Notes: generated by a model not told the origin, from the sequence alone. Positions 9,601 to 20,639 are shown, counted from the first letter of the stretch. The stretch: DNA of 64,000 nt from Hyposmocoma kahamanoa (GCF_003589595.1 NW_020654810.1:21533656-21597655), one strand, 5' to 3'. Translations and numbers: made by a program.

Positions 9601-10055
9601 GCGCGTAAGTAAAATAAGGCAAAACTTATTTGAAACAAAATGTATAGAATAGTAAAATCTATAGAATAGACTTGTGGTTACTTCCATCTGCCAAACACGT
9701 GCTACTTATTTTTTTGAACTTTGTATTACTTATAATAAAAAGATACTTTATTCAAATTTATTTACCATGTAAAGCATAATACACACTATATTTCTGGTCG
9801 CATTTAGTGGTTTAACCACTAAGGTAAGTTTCATCATAATGCGAACTGTATTCACACAATACATATATACAATTTGCTGACAGAAGAAGAATTACATAAC
9901 ATTTAAGTATTCCATACAAATAATCCATCATTAACCAAAAAGATGTTACTAAAATGGGATTGGGTAAATACATTTATGAATAATCAAATTTATCACAATT
10001 TTGTAAGTTGTTTACAAAGAAAGTAAATTTACTTCGATGTTTACCGTCTAAACTG
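9601..10055. other. unassigned AT-rich stretch
   Basis: Nothing recognisable. Confidence 0.5.
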
Positions 10056-10358
10056 TTTATTTTATAATATGAAGTGACGGGACGAACAAGTCATCCGCTT
10101 GATGGTAAGCTACACGCCTGTCCGTAACTGTTGCAGTGCCACTCAGAGCTTTAAATAACAAAGATTTGAGGGGCACTGCCACTGTGACCGTCACCCTGAG
10201 ACATATGTTGACAAGTTCCATGTGCCTGTAATTTCACCAGCACCCTTACCCTTCCAAACCGGATCGCAGTAATGCCCACATTACTATTTGGCGGCAGACA
10301 TAGGTAAGGTGGCAGTGCTTTCCCGGACGAACTCTTTCACTCTACTGCTACTAAAATC
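10056..10358 (-). repeat. Rep-A copy 7, with palindromic array at its 5' side
   Basis: This is a full copy on the minus strand, from TTTTATAATATGAAGTGACGGG to TCTACTGCTACTAAAATCAT. The 31-bp palindromic minisatellite (10360-10436) abuts its 5' end. Confidence 0.88.
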
Positions 10359-10359
10359 A

Positions 10360-10436
10360 TTTTATCATACCAAGTATGATAAACACATGGTTTTATCATA
10401 CCAAGTATGACAAACACATGGTTTTATCATACCAAG
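10360..10436. repeat. 31-bp palindromic minisatellite, 2.5 units
   Basis: Each unit carries TTTATCATAC-CAA-GTATGATAAA, a 10-bp stem with a 3-nt loop, followed by CACATGG. The same unit in reverse orientation lies at 15732-15853, also touching the 5' end of a Rep-A copy. Confidence 0.9.
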
Positions 10437-10447
10437 GATACGCATCC

Positions 10448-10478
10448 TTTATTTATTTATTTATTTATTTTATTACGC
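10448..10478. repeat. (TTTA)n microsatellite
   Basis: About seven TTTA units between the palindromic array and the next Rep-A. Confidence 0.9.
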
Positions 10479-10500
10479 AATAATTTATACTTTTTTTAAA

Positions 10501-10752
10501 TCTATGGTATCGTCTATCGTCTCGTAGATAGAGACTCTCAATCATAATGCCACGGCGTAAACCTGGATCAGGTGTCACTGAGAGCTATAAATCGCAAAGA
10601 TCTTGTGGGCACTGCCACTCCGCTCGTAGCCCTGAGACATAAGTTGACAAGTGCCTGTAATTTCACCAGCGCCCTTACCCATCAAAACCGGAACACAGTA
10701 ATGCTGACATTACTGCTTGGCGGCAGAAATAGGTAAGGTGGCAGTACTTCTA
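10501..10752 (-). repeat. Rep-A copy 8, variant 3' end
   Basis: The 5' two-thirds match Rep-A, but the 3' end is replaced by a sequence that reads, in sense, GGCATTATGATTGAGAGTC then CTATCTACGAGACGA. The copy at 23529 has the same replacement, which defines a subfamily. Confidence 0.8.
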
Positions 10753-11304
10753 CTAACTCCAGTTTATCAAAAGTCACAGTTAGCATTCTTTAGAGTAGAT
10801 ACCTTGCACACCCCATACATACCCTTACACCATGTACAAAAATTTCCCAATTAGTTAACATTAATCTCTCTTCACACATTTAATAATCTCTCTACATACT
10901 TTAAACAATTCAAATTCCTAAAATTACACGTTTCGAAATTCTTCCAACCACACATCAGAAACAGCCCCTAGTTTACAAACTCTACACTAAAACCTAATTA
11001 CAACCAGATATTTTACCCTTAAAATTAAATTCATTGGTAATTCCTTGAATTCTCTTCGAGGAAACCGTAGGCGGACGGTGTAGCCAAGCGTCAATTTCTA
11101 CGGACGAACGGATAGACAGACCGCAAGGATCTGACCCTTGATTGAAACGACGAAGGACTAATTATCGTGGAATTTGAACCTTAAGGGACAGCTCTAGCAA
11201 ACATCAAAGTGTGCTATCGATATAAAAGATGAGACTCAAGAGATAAATAATAATAAAAGCCGAAAAACCAATACAAAAGATCTGTAACAAACACAGGCAA
11301 ATTC
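10753..11304. other. unassigned stretch
   Basis: No repeat match or coding frame was found. A locally GC-richer patch around 11060-11140 has no recognised motif. Confidence 0.45.
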
Positions 11305-11470
11305 GTAAAGACAGCTGATTGGATCTAAGGTCAGTTGGTAGATCGGTTGCCCTAGATTGGCCTGTAGATACAGGTTCGACTCTAGACAGATCGAAGGATT
11401 TCTTCTTTATATTCAATCTTTATATTAGTAATTACAACAAACTGGTGGAGTAATTTAACAACATTATCAT
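11305..11470 (+). mobile_element. tSINE-1 body with a different tRNA-like head
   Basis: The head reads AAGGTCAGTTGGTAGATCGG and GGTTCGACTCT (A- and B-box). It is followed by CAATCTTTATATTAGTAATTA, then CAACAAACTGGTGGAGTAATT, which matches the tSINE-1 body. The head differs from that at 2069 and 40553. Confidence 0.7.
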
Positions 11471-12184
11471 ATTCAATAAAATCAATCAATACCTTATTTT
11501 TTAATTAACCAAGGAACATTTCAATTCTCGCTATACAGAATTTGCAAGATATTTCATTATAACAATATTTGTTGTTTACTAAATTAAATTTATTGAGAGG
11601 AAATAAGATATAAAAATAAAAATAATTTAATTCCCAATGTGTAACAGGCGCAAAATCCTAAGAAGATAAAGAAGGTACAGACTATCGATATCATCATAGC
11701 TCTATTTAAAAGCACCACGAAACCATCTCAAATTCGATTAATTTACAAAAGCATACCTACCGGACGATAAGACCATAAATTTAATGAAACTGACACTCGC
11801 CTTGAGGCTATCGACGGTTTTTGGACGGAATTTCGATTAGGCAAAGACAGAGATGAAATTTGAATAACGTTAAAATATGAATATTAATTTTGACAACACT
11901 ATGAACTAATTGGTTTGATATCTATATATAATTTAGTTTGTAGGACGTTTCTCAATTAAGGGTAACTATGGCGTGTCTTTATTAATTGGTGTTTTATTGC
12001 TGCCCGCTTGCAGCTATGGCTGGCCAAATGAACGCGGAAAGAAAGATGGTGGGTCCTTGTTTAGCTTCTCTTTTGTTTTGCTAATTATGCCACTTACTGA
12101 GAATGATGAATGAAAAACTCGTTAACCTGTTGCATTTATCTTCTTTAATATATCTTCTAATATGTGCTGTCAGAAATAAATAAT
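11471..12184. other. unassigned AT-rich stretch
   Basis: No repeat or gene recognised. Confidence 0.45.
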
Positions 12185-12402
12185 TTTTCTTTGTGTTCGA
12201 TCTTTGTATTAATAATTATAACAAACTAGTGAAGTAATTCAACAAAATCAATATTTCATTTCAAAAAGTGACATCACTGGTCAACCTCCGCTAGCTGTAA
12301 AGGTACCTAGTTGAGTAAAAAACTTTCACAGATTTCTCATAGATGGCGGTACGGTAGAAAGTTGTTGAAAACCAAAAACAATAATCGTTGCAGTGCCACT
12401 TA
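12185..12402 (+). mobile_element. tSINE-1 segments in permuted order, plus Rep-A scrap
   Basis: The tSINE-1 body (GTTCGATCTTTGTATTAATA, ACAAACTAGTGAAG) comes first. It is followed by the 5' extension (TAGCTGTAAAGGTACCTAG, CATAGATGGCGGTACGG, GAAAACCAAAAAC), with no tRNA head between them. This order is expected from a head-to-tail dimer. About 20 bp of Rep-A (TTGCAGTGCCACTTAGA) follow. Confidence 0.65.
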
Positions 12403-13664
12403 GATCCGAAAAAATTGTGTTTTATTTCTAACATTTTCATGATAAACCCAAATCCCCTTTTTTTGCGATTCCGGCAAGAAGAACAAATTGTTTACATCTA
12501 TTGTGAAATACACAATAGAACACATCGTTGATCGTTATGCATTATCTGCAAATTCAAATGTGACAATCAGTACATTTGAAAAACCACTATAGTCAGTAAC
12601 ATCCACTTCGTAATATTCTCAGTCGCTCAAAGCAACCGTCATATCAAATCCAGGACATTTCAGTACAGCTGTCCAATCTTGTTCAAAGTCAACTATCAGT
12701 TTAGGTCTAACTACAGTTCCTAGGACGTCTAGCTTCTCGTTAAGCCGGACAGGATCCTATTGGATGTCGTCTTTAGTTACAGGTTGAATACATTTGCCTA
12801 AGCTTGTGGTGAGAGCCAAAATCTATGGTAAACTGTTGGACTAGCTTAGTATTTCTATGAGATTCTATTAGATATGCTTATAGGTTTCATTTTGTATGTA
12901 GTACTTAGAGTCAAGCAATCGTTTAAGAAAGCATGCACAGAACAACAAATACAGTAGAAGTAGTTACGTCTCACGCGTGTCAACAGTGGGCGTTGTTAGA
13001 CCTATTTTTGAGCTCAGTCCGCCATTTTGATTTTGTACGGTATGGTTGTGTCAATTCTTTCGCATATTGTAGCAAAATGCCTTTTTTATTGAGCTATTTT
13101 GGAGTGCAAAAATGATAGCGGCACCAAAAATATTATTTGTAGTGGTATTTCATATCATCAACAAGCATTCTCTGTTTATCGAAATATTGTTTTTGTTACA
13201 AGAAACGAAAATAAAGCTATATCCCTGCAATATGGTCGCTTCTTTTTTGGAGAACTAATTATTATATAACTCCAATTCGTCGTTGTTCAGCAACTAACCA
13301 CTAGATGGCAGCACACTGATTGAAATTTCAATATAATGTCAAAACGCCGTAACTTGCAATAATAGGTATTGAAGTTTCATCGATATGCCAACAAGATAAA
13401 GTTATTTTATTTTTATTAACAATTCAGAATTTGGTATTACTTTTTAAATTTGAAGTTTCGACCAATCATTATCAAGATTTCTAAGGCTTAAGGCAATTTC
13501 ATTGTTTTTTTTTCTTCCGTGGGAACATGAAACAGCTGCAAAATTTTGTTATAAGAAAACAATGTAATGACTTCATTCGTCAATTAGGGCCAGTGGACAA
13601 TGAAAATGGTTCAATGAGGTACCAAATTTTTTAGTTAGCGGAATATACTGTTTTATTACTAAAA
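12403..13664. other. unassigned, probably single-copy
   Basis: No repeat match. The short frame at 12933-13115 has no recognisable features. GCCATTTTG and TAGATGGCAGCA are the only conspicuous motifs. Confidence 0.4.
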
Positions 13665-13965
13665 GTTTTTTTATACTAAGTGACAGGACGAACAAGTCAT
13701 GCGCCTGGTGTTCAGCGACACGCCTGTCCATTAGCAGTGCCACTCAGAGATTTAAATCGCAAAAATCTGAGGGGCACTCCCACTATGCCCGTCACCCTGA
13801 GACATAAAGGAAGAAGTTACATGTGCCTGTAATTTCTCCAGAACCCTAACCCTTCAAAACCAGATCACAGTAATGCTGACATTACTGCTTGCCGGCAGAG
13901 ATAGGTAAAGTGGCAATGCTTTCCTGGACGAACAATTTCACAAGCAGTTCTACTGCATCTAAAAT
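13665..13965 (-). repeat. Rep-A copy 9
   Basis: A full-length minus-strand copy, from GTTTTTTTATACTAAGTGACAGG to GTTCTACTGCATCTAAAAT. Confidence 0.85.
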
Positions 13966-14148
13966 AATACTTTGCCAATAAGAAACGTGCTACTATAATA
14001 AAAAATTGTCAAAATCTTATTAGAAATCAATTTAAAAAAGATATGAACACTGGTGCTTCTCGGTCACTGCGTCACCACTTTAACTGTTTTTTTCATTAAT
14101 TTTATTATTAGTAATAGTATTATTCGACTGATTTTATAAATACACCTA

Positions 14149-14323
14149 GTGTCGTATTCCAGAACTCTACTCAATACTGAAGTCAGGACTTGAGTATTGC
14201 AGTGAGCACTGAAAATCATACTCAAGTCCTTGCCATTAGGGTCGTATTTCCAGTGATTGAAATCATACTCAAGTCTGCTCAAATCCTGACTTGAGCATTG
14301 AGTAGAGTTCTAGAATACGACCC
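14149..14323. mobile_element. 175-bp MITE (TTA target), copy 2
   Basis: It has the same length as copy 1 and nearly the same sequence. The left end is GTGTCGTATTCCAGAACTC and the right end is the complement of GGGTCGTATTCTAGAACTC. The flanks are CTA and TTA, consistent with a decayed TTA target duplication. The internal TTAGGGTCGTATTTCCAG end-like motif is present too. Confidence 0.85.
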
Positions 14324-14354
14324 TTAAACCAATAACTAATTTCAACTGAGTTTG

Positions 14355-15373
14355 TTAAGAGTGATAAAACCTCTGCTGGCTTTGGTTGGTTCCGCATAAC
14401 AGTGAAAAGTTGAATCAAACACTTTCGAAGAAACATACAGTAAAAATAAGGATTTACACTGATATCAATATCGATATCAATAGAATCTTTGTCCTGCAGA
14501 AACGTGCAGTTAGGGCAATTTACAATCTGGGCCCCAAAGTATCTTTGAGAGATAAGTTTAAGGAAATTAACATTCTTACACTAGCCTCACAATACATTTA
14601 TGAAAATATAATTTATGTTAAAAGGAATAGTAATTTCTTTATGAAAAATAGTGACAGACATAACATTAATACGAGGAATAAAAATAAACTAGCTTTTCTT
14701 GATAGTCGTCTTCACAAAGTCAAACAATCATTTAAGGGGCAATGTATACGCTTCTATAACAAGATTCCGGTTGATATACAAAATTTGCCTTTCACGAGGT
14801 TTAAAACTATAGTGAAACAAAAACTTTATACTAAAGGTTATTATACAACTTCTGCGTACTTGGATGACAAAAATCCGTGGTAGTAACCCGTTTAGCTTAT
14901 GGAGGTAGTCTCAATCTGATGTTTCAAATAAAAAAATATTGTAAATGTTATTTACAAAGAGCAACCCCTTGAGTTTCTTGCTCATTCTTCTCAGGGGAAT
15001 CTGCCTTACGAATGAGCGGTAGAGTTTGACCATTGTGACGATTTCAAGTGTAATAATGCTTACCTATGAAATAAAGATTATTTTGAATTTGAATTTGAAT
15101 TTGAATTTGATATTTACTTTAAACGACGTGAAAAAAAACAGATTCCTAAAAATATTCACGACAGAAAAAAAAAACACAAAATTAACTCGAAATTTTACAA
15201 GACAACCTCTGTATTCAATAGGTACTTATTTTACATATACCAATGATTGAAAAAATGAGTAAAAAAATTAAATTGTGAAATAAAGCCAGTGTCTCTGGTG
15301 TTCACCCCGCGCAATATAACCGATTCAGTACGGTAAAAATTTAAATACGTGCTGAGGTACTATCGACTCTTAA
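14355..15373 (+). repeat. Rep-C copy 2, split by a LINE
   Basis: The outer ends are TTAAGAGTGATAAAACCTC and GAGGTACTATCGACTCTTAA, good inverted repeats. The inner Rep-C sequence stops after GGATTTACACTGAT and resumes near GTGAAAAAAAACAGATTCC. The gap is filled by the LINE at 14473-15111. Confidence 0.8.
14473..15111 (+). pseudogene. LINE ORF2 C-terminal fragment (family L1a), 5'-truncated
   Basis: The frame up to the stop at 14881-14883 encodes the C-terminal tail of a non-LTR retrotransposon reverse transcriptase. Readable blocks are VLQKRAVRAIYNLGPK, FKEINILTLASQYIYENI, HNINTRNKNKL and GQCIRFYNKIP. No palm or endonuclease domain is present, so it is dead on arrival by 5' truncation. The 3' UTR holds GAGTTTCTTGCTCATTCTTC, AATAAAG and a TTGAAT tandem tail, as expected for target-primed reverse transcription. 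The clade is Jockey/CR1-like by eye; exact placement is uncertain. Relatives lie at 33667, 43140 (minus) and 59540. Confidence 0.85.
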
Positions 15374-15731
15374 ACCAAGTTACACTCTCTATACATTAGT
15401 GTTCACTGTACCCTGACTGTTAACCGACAGTAACATCTAATTAACTGCCATCTCAATCCACTCAGATCTGATGTTAATGGGAATATAGGGTAGACGAGAT
15501 CACCGGTTCACCTAAGGCTTCTGGTTAGTAATGTGACCTATAGCGTTTACCTAATATTGCACATGACGTTTTAGACAATAAAGAATTAGCATGTAGTCAT
15601 CAACATGCACATATAAAAATAAATGTATGTTTGTCCCGTACCAATTCTATACTTATTCATCCGATTACCATAGAAATTTCGTGAGTTGTGATGTTCAAGC
15701 CCGCAAAAAATATCTAAAATATTACGCACTC
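15374..15731. other. unassigned stretch
   Basis: No gene and no match to the other repeats in this window. Confidence 0.4.
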
Positions 15732-15853
15732 TTTATCATACATGGTATGATAAAAACAATATGTTTATCATACTAGGTATGATAAAACCACATGTTTATC
15801 ATACTTGGTATGATAAAAACAATATGTTTATCATACTTGGTACGATAAAACCA
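15732..15853. repeat. 31/32-bp palindromic minisatellite, four units
   Basis: TTTATCATAC-NNG-GTATGATAAA repeats with spacers alternating between AACAATATG and CCACATG. It abuts the 5' end of the next Rep-A copy in the same relative orientation as at 10360. Confidence 0.92.
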
Positions 15854-16103
15854 TTTTAGTAAGAGAGCTCCTTGTGAAAGAGTTCGTCCGGGAAAGCACT
15901 GCCACCTTACCTATGCCTGCAGCCAAGTAGTAATGTGGGCATTACTGCGTTCCGGTGTTGAAGGGTAAGAGTGTTGGTAAAATTACAGGAACATGGGACT
16001 TGTCAACTTATGTCTCAGGACGACGAGCACAATGGCATTGCCCCTCGGAACTTTGCTATAAAAAGCTCTGAGTGTCACTGCAACCGTTATGGACAGGCGT
16101 ATT
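15854..16103 (+). repeat. Rep-A copy 10, 3'-truncated
   Basis: It starts TTTTAGTAAGAGAGCTCCTTGTG and continues to GTTATGGACAGGCGT, where it breaks off before the A-rich end. Confidence 0.85.
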
Positions 16104-16385
16104 TGCAGATGTGGACTTATTATACCCATGGTGCGATTAGATCCCACAACTAGACATGGGTCTTTTCTAAAGAGATGGTTTAGGTCATATAGTAGTTATT
16201 ATTCACTCAATACTGATAAAATTTTCGTAATCTTTTGTGCAAAAGTTTCTGAACTATAAGATCGCACTACTAGACTCGGGTGTCCTCTGATGAGGGTTTA
16301 CCATGGGGGCCTATTTCAGATTAGAAACTTCACATATTTTCACTGACGTTACCAACGTTGTAATACCATAAGGGTAGCAAATTGG
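16104..16385. other. unassigned stretch
   Basis: Two related motifs (ATTAGATCCCACAACTAGACATGGGT near 16135 and GATCGCACTACTAGACTCGGGT near 16259) suggest a diverged duplication of about 125 bp. Nothing else was seen. Confidence 0.35.
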
Positions 16386-16552
16386 GGGTGATAATTTCAC
16401 CCGTTTTCCGTTAACTGAACGCCTACAAAACCCATAAAGCTTGTGGTAAATTTCAAATTAAATTCCAAAAAGGTAGAGGTACAAGCACGGATTCGAACCT
16501 ATGACTATCAGCTTGAGAGACGGTAAGTCAAACCATTAGGCTACCCGGGATG
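16386..16552 (-). mobile_element. tSINE-2 partial copy
   Basis: In sense it starts GGGTAGCCTAATGGTTTGAC (A-box), then ATAGGTTCGAATCCGTGC (B-box) and AATTTACCACAAGCTTTA. The 3' half is missing. Confidence 0.75.
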
Positions 16553-16850
16553 TTTTCAAATAGAAACAATAAATCGAAAGCAATTTCCACGGCAAATCTC
16601 TCAACATAATATTGATCTTTATTTATTCATTACTACTGTCGGTTCAAATCCCCGAATACCAACCGACTTAGAGGGTAGACGAAAACACTATTTACTGAGA
16701 TGACTAGGGTTATAATCCGTGCACTTACTGAGAAGCTACTGTGGGGAAATGTTCTAAAAGAAAAATAAATATATAGGTTGCTAAATAAACGAATTGTCGC
16801 ATGTATATTATACTCTGTCAATTTTAAAAATGTTGTTGTTATTTTTACAT

Positions 16851-17113
16851 AAAAAAACTTCCTCAAAAATTTGTGGAATTACATCTATTGGCTAGTTTTA
16901 TTAAAATCATTTAACGGAAAGTGGCTGAAATCCAATAAACTACGCATTCATGTCTTAATTTGCCATTCTTGAAGGCGACATATTTTCTTTAAATTAGAAT
17001 GGGACCACTAATGACGTACTCCCTTTTAAATACAAAAGAATCATAGAAGTCAGTTCACTAATGTCGGAGTTATCGCGTAGCATACACACAAAAAAATACA
17101 GTCGAATTAAAAA
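16851..17113 (+). repeat. Rep-B copy 4, deleted
   Basis: CTTCCTCAAAAATTTGTGGAATTAC, then GGGACCACTAATGACGTACTCCC, then TACAGTCGAATT, with the end lost. Confidence 0.7.
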
Positions 17114-17170
17114 AAACTTGATTTTCACGGAAGCTCTATAGTGACACCTGACTTTCTATAAGCTATAACA

Positions 17171-17420
17171 GAAACGTTTACCTGTCAAAAGTTAATACGT
17201 TTCCAACGATACATATGTAGTTAAAACGTATGCGCGATAGCAAATGTTATAAAACGTGTAACATTGACAGTTTTGGTTTTTCCTGTGACATAAAATTGAA
17301 ACGTTTGCGTGTCAAAGGTAAATAGGTTCCCTCAACGATACGTATGTAGTTCGAACGTTAAAATATTAGCGCAAATTGCAAATGTACACAACGTGTCACT
17401 TTGACAGTGTTTTATATTTG
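17171..17420. repeat. diverged tandem duplication, 127-bp period
   Basis: The unit starting GAAACGTTTACCTGTCAAA (17171) recurs as GAAACGTTTGCGTGTCAAA (17298). Both carry AACGATACRTATGTAGTT, an AGCAAATG-type block, ACGTGT and TTGACAGT in the same order. Confidence 0.8.
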
Positions 17421-18033
17421 GTTTAGCTTCGGTTTTTACGTTGCTATTTAGCGCGATTGGGCTTCAGATTTATTAAAGGTGCTATGTACTTTAAATACTA
17501 TGAAGTAATGTATGCTCGCACTGCTAAAACCCTAATTCCTCACTATACTTGCGCTGTAAAGTAAAAAAAAACGTAATAAATATTCGTACCAACCAATAAA
17601 TAAGGAAAGAAAATTATGGATATCACAAATCACCTTCCAGCGTCCCTAGCTTCAAATCCGTCCCAGGGGTGCAGAATGCAAGCAATGCAGCTTTAATGTT
17701 CTGCATAATGCAAGTTTCATGTCTTCGTTGTGGTTAGTGGATGATTTTATGATAATTCTGTTAGAGCTCTTTGCTATTACAATGGCTAGAGTGCTTGGTA
17801 AATCTGATTTTCTAAGTTGCTGTACTTCCCCTTCTCTAATACATGACTACGTATTACGAGGCATTTATATTGCTAAGTGTAATTGGTAATACTGATTAAT
17901 TAATTTGTTGGACCCCTTTCTCAATGAGTTGTTCTTATCCTTTCGAAATTTCTTTTATTTAAGTGGTACCTCTTTATTGAATTTGAGTAGTAAGTTGCTA
18001 CTTTAAATGCGCTGTCTGTGGCCGCGTTGAGAG
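17421..18033. other. unassigned stretch
   Basis: No repeat or gene recognised. Confidence 0.4.
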
Positions 18034-18075
18034 CTTTTTTTTATAACATCAAGTGACGGGACGAACAGCTTCTCT
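18034..18075 (-). repeat. Rep-A 3' fragment (copy 11)
   Basis: TTTTTTTTATAACATCAAGTGACGGGACGAACAG only. Confidence 0.7.
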
Positions 18076-18222
18076 CATGCTGGTGTTTGATCAGATCAAG
18101 GAACTATGGCCGCTAGACGGGTAGAGTAGGTAGAGACGGGTACTCAAGGCAAATGGAATTTCGTAAAAATATAGGCGTAATTGTCGGTCCCATTATTTCA
18201 TAAAAAACAACTTGTAACAAAA

Positions 18223-18655
18223 ATATTAGATCTTTTTTATGGTATCAAGTAATAAGACGAACATGTCGTGGGCCAGGTGGTAAGTGACTTCACGCCTATC
18301 CATAACAGTTACAGTGCCACTCAGAGCTTTAAATCGCAAAGATCTGAGGGGCACTGCTACTATGCCTGTCACCCTGAGACATAAGTGGACAAGTCATGGT
18401 CCTGTGATTTCACCAGCACCCTTCACAATCGAATCGCAATAAGCGCGTTTGCGCGCTGCATCCCATTCGTTCCAAATCTCGAATGTCGCATGTGCACTAA
18501 GTTTACCTAGAGATAAAATGAACCCTATGACATTTCGAACTGATACAAATCGAACGTAGAGCGCTAACGCTCAAAGGCTCACATTACTGCTTGGCGGCAG
18601 AAATAGGTGCCACCTTACCTATTACTTCCCTGGACGAACTTTTTCACAAGGGCCT
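18223..18655 (-). repeat. Rep-A copy 12, split by an insertion
   Basis: The consensus is followed to AATCGCAAT, then broken by about 140 foreign bases, and resumes at GCTCACATTACTGCTTGGCGG. The 5' end also has the motif GTGCCACCTTACCTATTACTTCCC, a small local rearrangement. Confidence 0.82.
18437..18577. mobile_element. about 140-bp insert in Rep-A, MITE-like
   Basis: Its ends are imperfect inverted repeats rich in GCGC (GCGCGTTTGCGCGCTGCATCC at the left, the complement of GAGCGTTAGCGCTCTACG at the right). No target duplication is clear. Confidence 0.5.
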
Positions 18656-19604
18656 GCACGCGTGCGGTTCGTAATATATAACAACAAATGACATATTTTT
18701 ATCGATATAACGCTCGATAGATATAATTAATTTATGGTATATAGACATTTGATATATTCTTGCACTTGCATGATATGAAGTACACTCGGTAAAATAGACG
18801 ATTGATATAACAACTTTCAAACTAATATACCGATCACATAATGTTCCTTTTATATAAACACTTCAGATGTAACATGCACTGAGTATAATGTATTATAAAT
18901 ATAATTCCAGTAGTGTTTAAGTGCAATGACGACTGAACCGAAATGTTTGCATTTCCTAGTTGGTTCGATCTCCTCCTATGGGTTTAGGTTTGTATATGAC
19001 AAAGCTGCACGAGCCGAGCAAGCGCAGCGAGAGTGCCTCGGCAGCGCTGCACTGCTTCTAAAGATGTAATAGATAAGTATAAACAATAGGTACCGTATTT
19101 TTAGCAACATAAGGTTGTTGATTACGATAATATTATGAATATTATATATGTCTTAACATTAGAATTGGAGCGATCCAAACAATCCAATTCAATTCCATAG
19201 TTCGCAAAATGCTCATAGAACTATAGAATTATCTGCAAATGTTCCAAAACTTCTCCAAGACATTTTCACGGTACGCTGGCTGTTTTTAACGACTACCGAG
19301 ACAAAGCTCTTTTGTTTACAGAAACAAATAATTTATTCAGCAAAATATGTTCCCAAAGTTTTTGTGGAAATATATAACGTATCTCTCGGTTATTTAATTG
19401 CATGATGACGTCTTAAGTTAAATTAGTTAAACAGTCTGAATTTCGGCCTCTGAAGTTGATTCTTGTAATGATATTTTTGAGTTTAAGAACAGGCAGTATG
19501 GGTAGTAATCTTGTGTAATCTGCCTTTATATAATATTCGCTATCGTGCCATTTTTTTAAATTTATTGTGACGTAAGCCCTGTTTTATCAAAATGGGACAT
19601 TGTT
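18656..19604. other. unassigned AT-rich stretch with one GC-rich hairpin
   Basis: No gene found. At 19008-19052 a GC-rich patch in AT-rich DNA can fold: GCCGAG pairs with CTCGGC, and the outer GCTGC and GCAGC pair. The GATATA words near 18700-18830 are repetitive but irregular. Confidence 0.4.
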
Positions 19605-19810
19605 ACGTATTTTGGGGACAGCGGGACGCGAACCTTAAACCAGGACTATCCCGCTCAAAGTGAGACGTATGGTCACGTTAAGTATGAATGATTTATGTGT
19701 CATGTGTGACGACTGTCTACAACACTTTGTACAGATGTACAATGTTTTAAATAAACACAATTTTCAAAAATCAAAAGTACTATATTTTGTACAATGTTTT
19801 AAATAAAACA
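19605..19810. repeat. repeat relic and a short direct repeat
   Basis: GGACAGCGGGACGCGAACC followed by GGACTATCCCGC and GACGTATGGTCACGTTA resembles a dispersed insect repeat. TGTACAATGTTTTAAATAAA occurs twice, near 19737 and 19791. Confidence 0.4.
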
Positions 19811-19813
19811 ATG

Positions 19814-20110
19814 TTTTTTTTTATGACACTATGAGATGGGACGAACCAATCGTGCGCCTGGTGGTAATCTACGCGCAGGCCATAGCAGTTGCAGTGACAC
19901 TCAGAGCTTGAAACTGCAAAGATTAAAGGGACACTGCCATTGCGCACGTCACTCTGAGACACAAGTTGACAAGTCCCATGTGCCTGTAATTTCACCAGCA
20001 CTACCCTTCAAAACCGGAACACAGTAATACTGACATTACTGCTTGGTGGCAGAAATAGGTAATATGGCAGGGACGAACTCCTTCACAAGGAGATGGTATT
20101 GCTAATAAAT
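19814..20110 (-). repeat. Rep-A copy 13
   Basis: A full-length minus-strand copy, TTTTTTTTTATGACACTATGAGATGGG to GGAGATGGTATTGCTAATA. Confidence 0.85.
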
Positions 20111-20639
20111 ATTTATTAGTTATTAATATTGGTTAGTTCACACTGATGTCTAAGCGTCGTAATAATGAAAGCGGGCGGGCCGCAGCGTTCCTTTATTTTC
20201 AACACACCACACCTTTACTTTGGTTCGGTATTTCTTAATAAGAAAATTAACTTAATCAATCTTCCTGATTTCTTTCAGTCCATTTGCAAAAAAAACCTTT
20301 CAAATAACAAAGGGTTTCACTCTCAAAACATTTCTCTAGTTTGCAATAAACTCGTTTCTCTTTTGTTTGTTCAAATTAATTGAGACAATGCGATTTGTTG
20401 GTTCAACAAAGTGATAGTCAATAACTCTTTTGAGATTAAGAAAACGGACCGGTAAAAATGTTTCCCCCTTTTATATTGTTTGTTCCAATTACCTGTGGAA
20501 ATAGGAAAAGTGATAATTAAAGCTTTTGTTTTTGGGATAAGAAGTTCTTAGCTTCGGAAAAAACGTAGAGTCAAAGAGTTGGTAGAAAAACCTAATGCGT
20601 CAATTGGAAATGACACGTATATTTGTGTTTTTTTTGGTG
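20111..20639. other. unassigned stretch
   Basis: A 72-codon frame at 20165 has low-complexity composition and no domain. No repeat match. Confidence 0.35.

Noticed and set aside
14386..14472. Upstream part of the 165-codon frame over the LINE at 14473
   Set aside because: These codons lie in Rep-C sequence; only the part from about 14473 is LINE protein.
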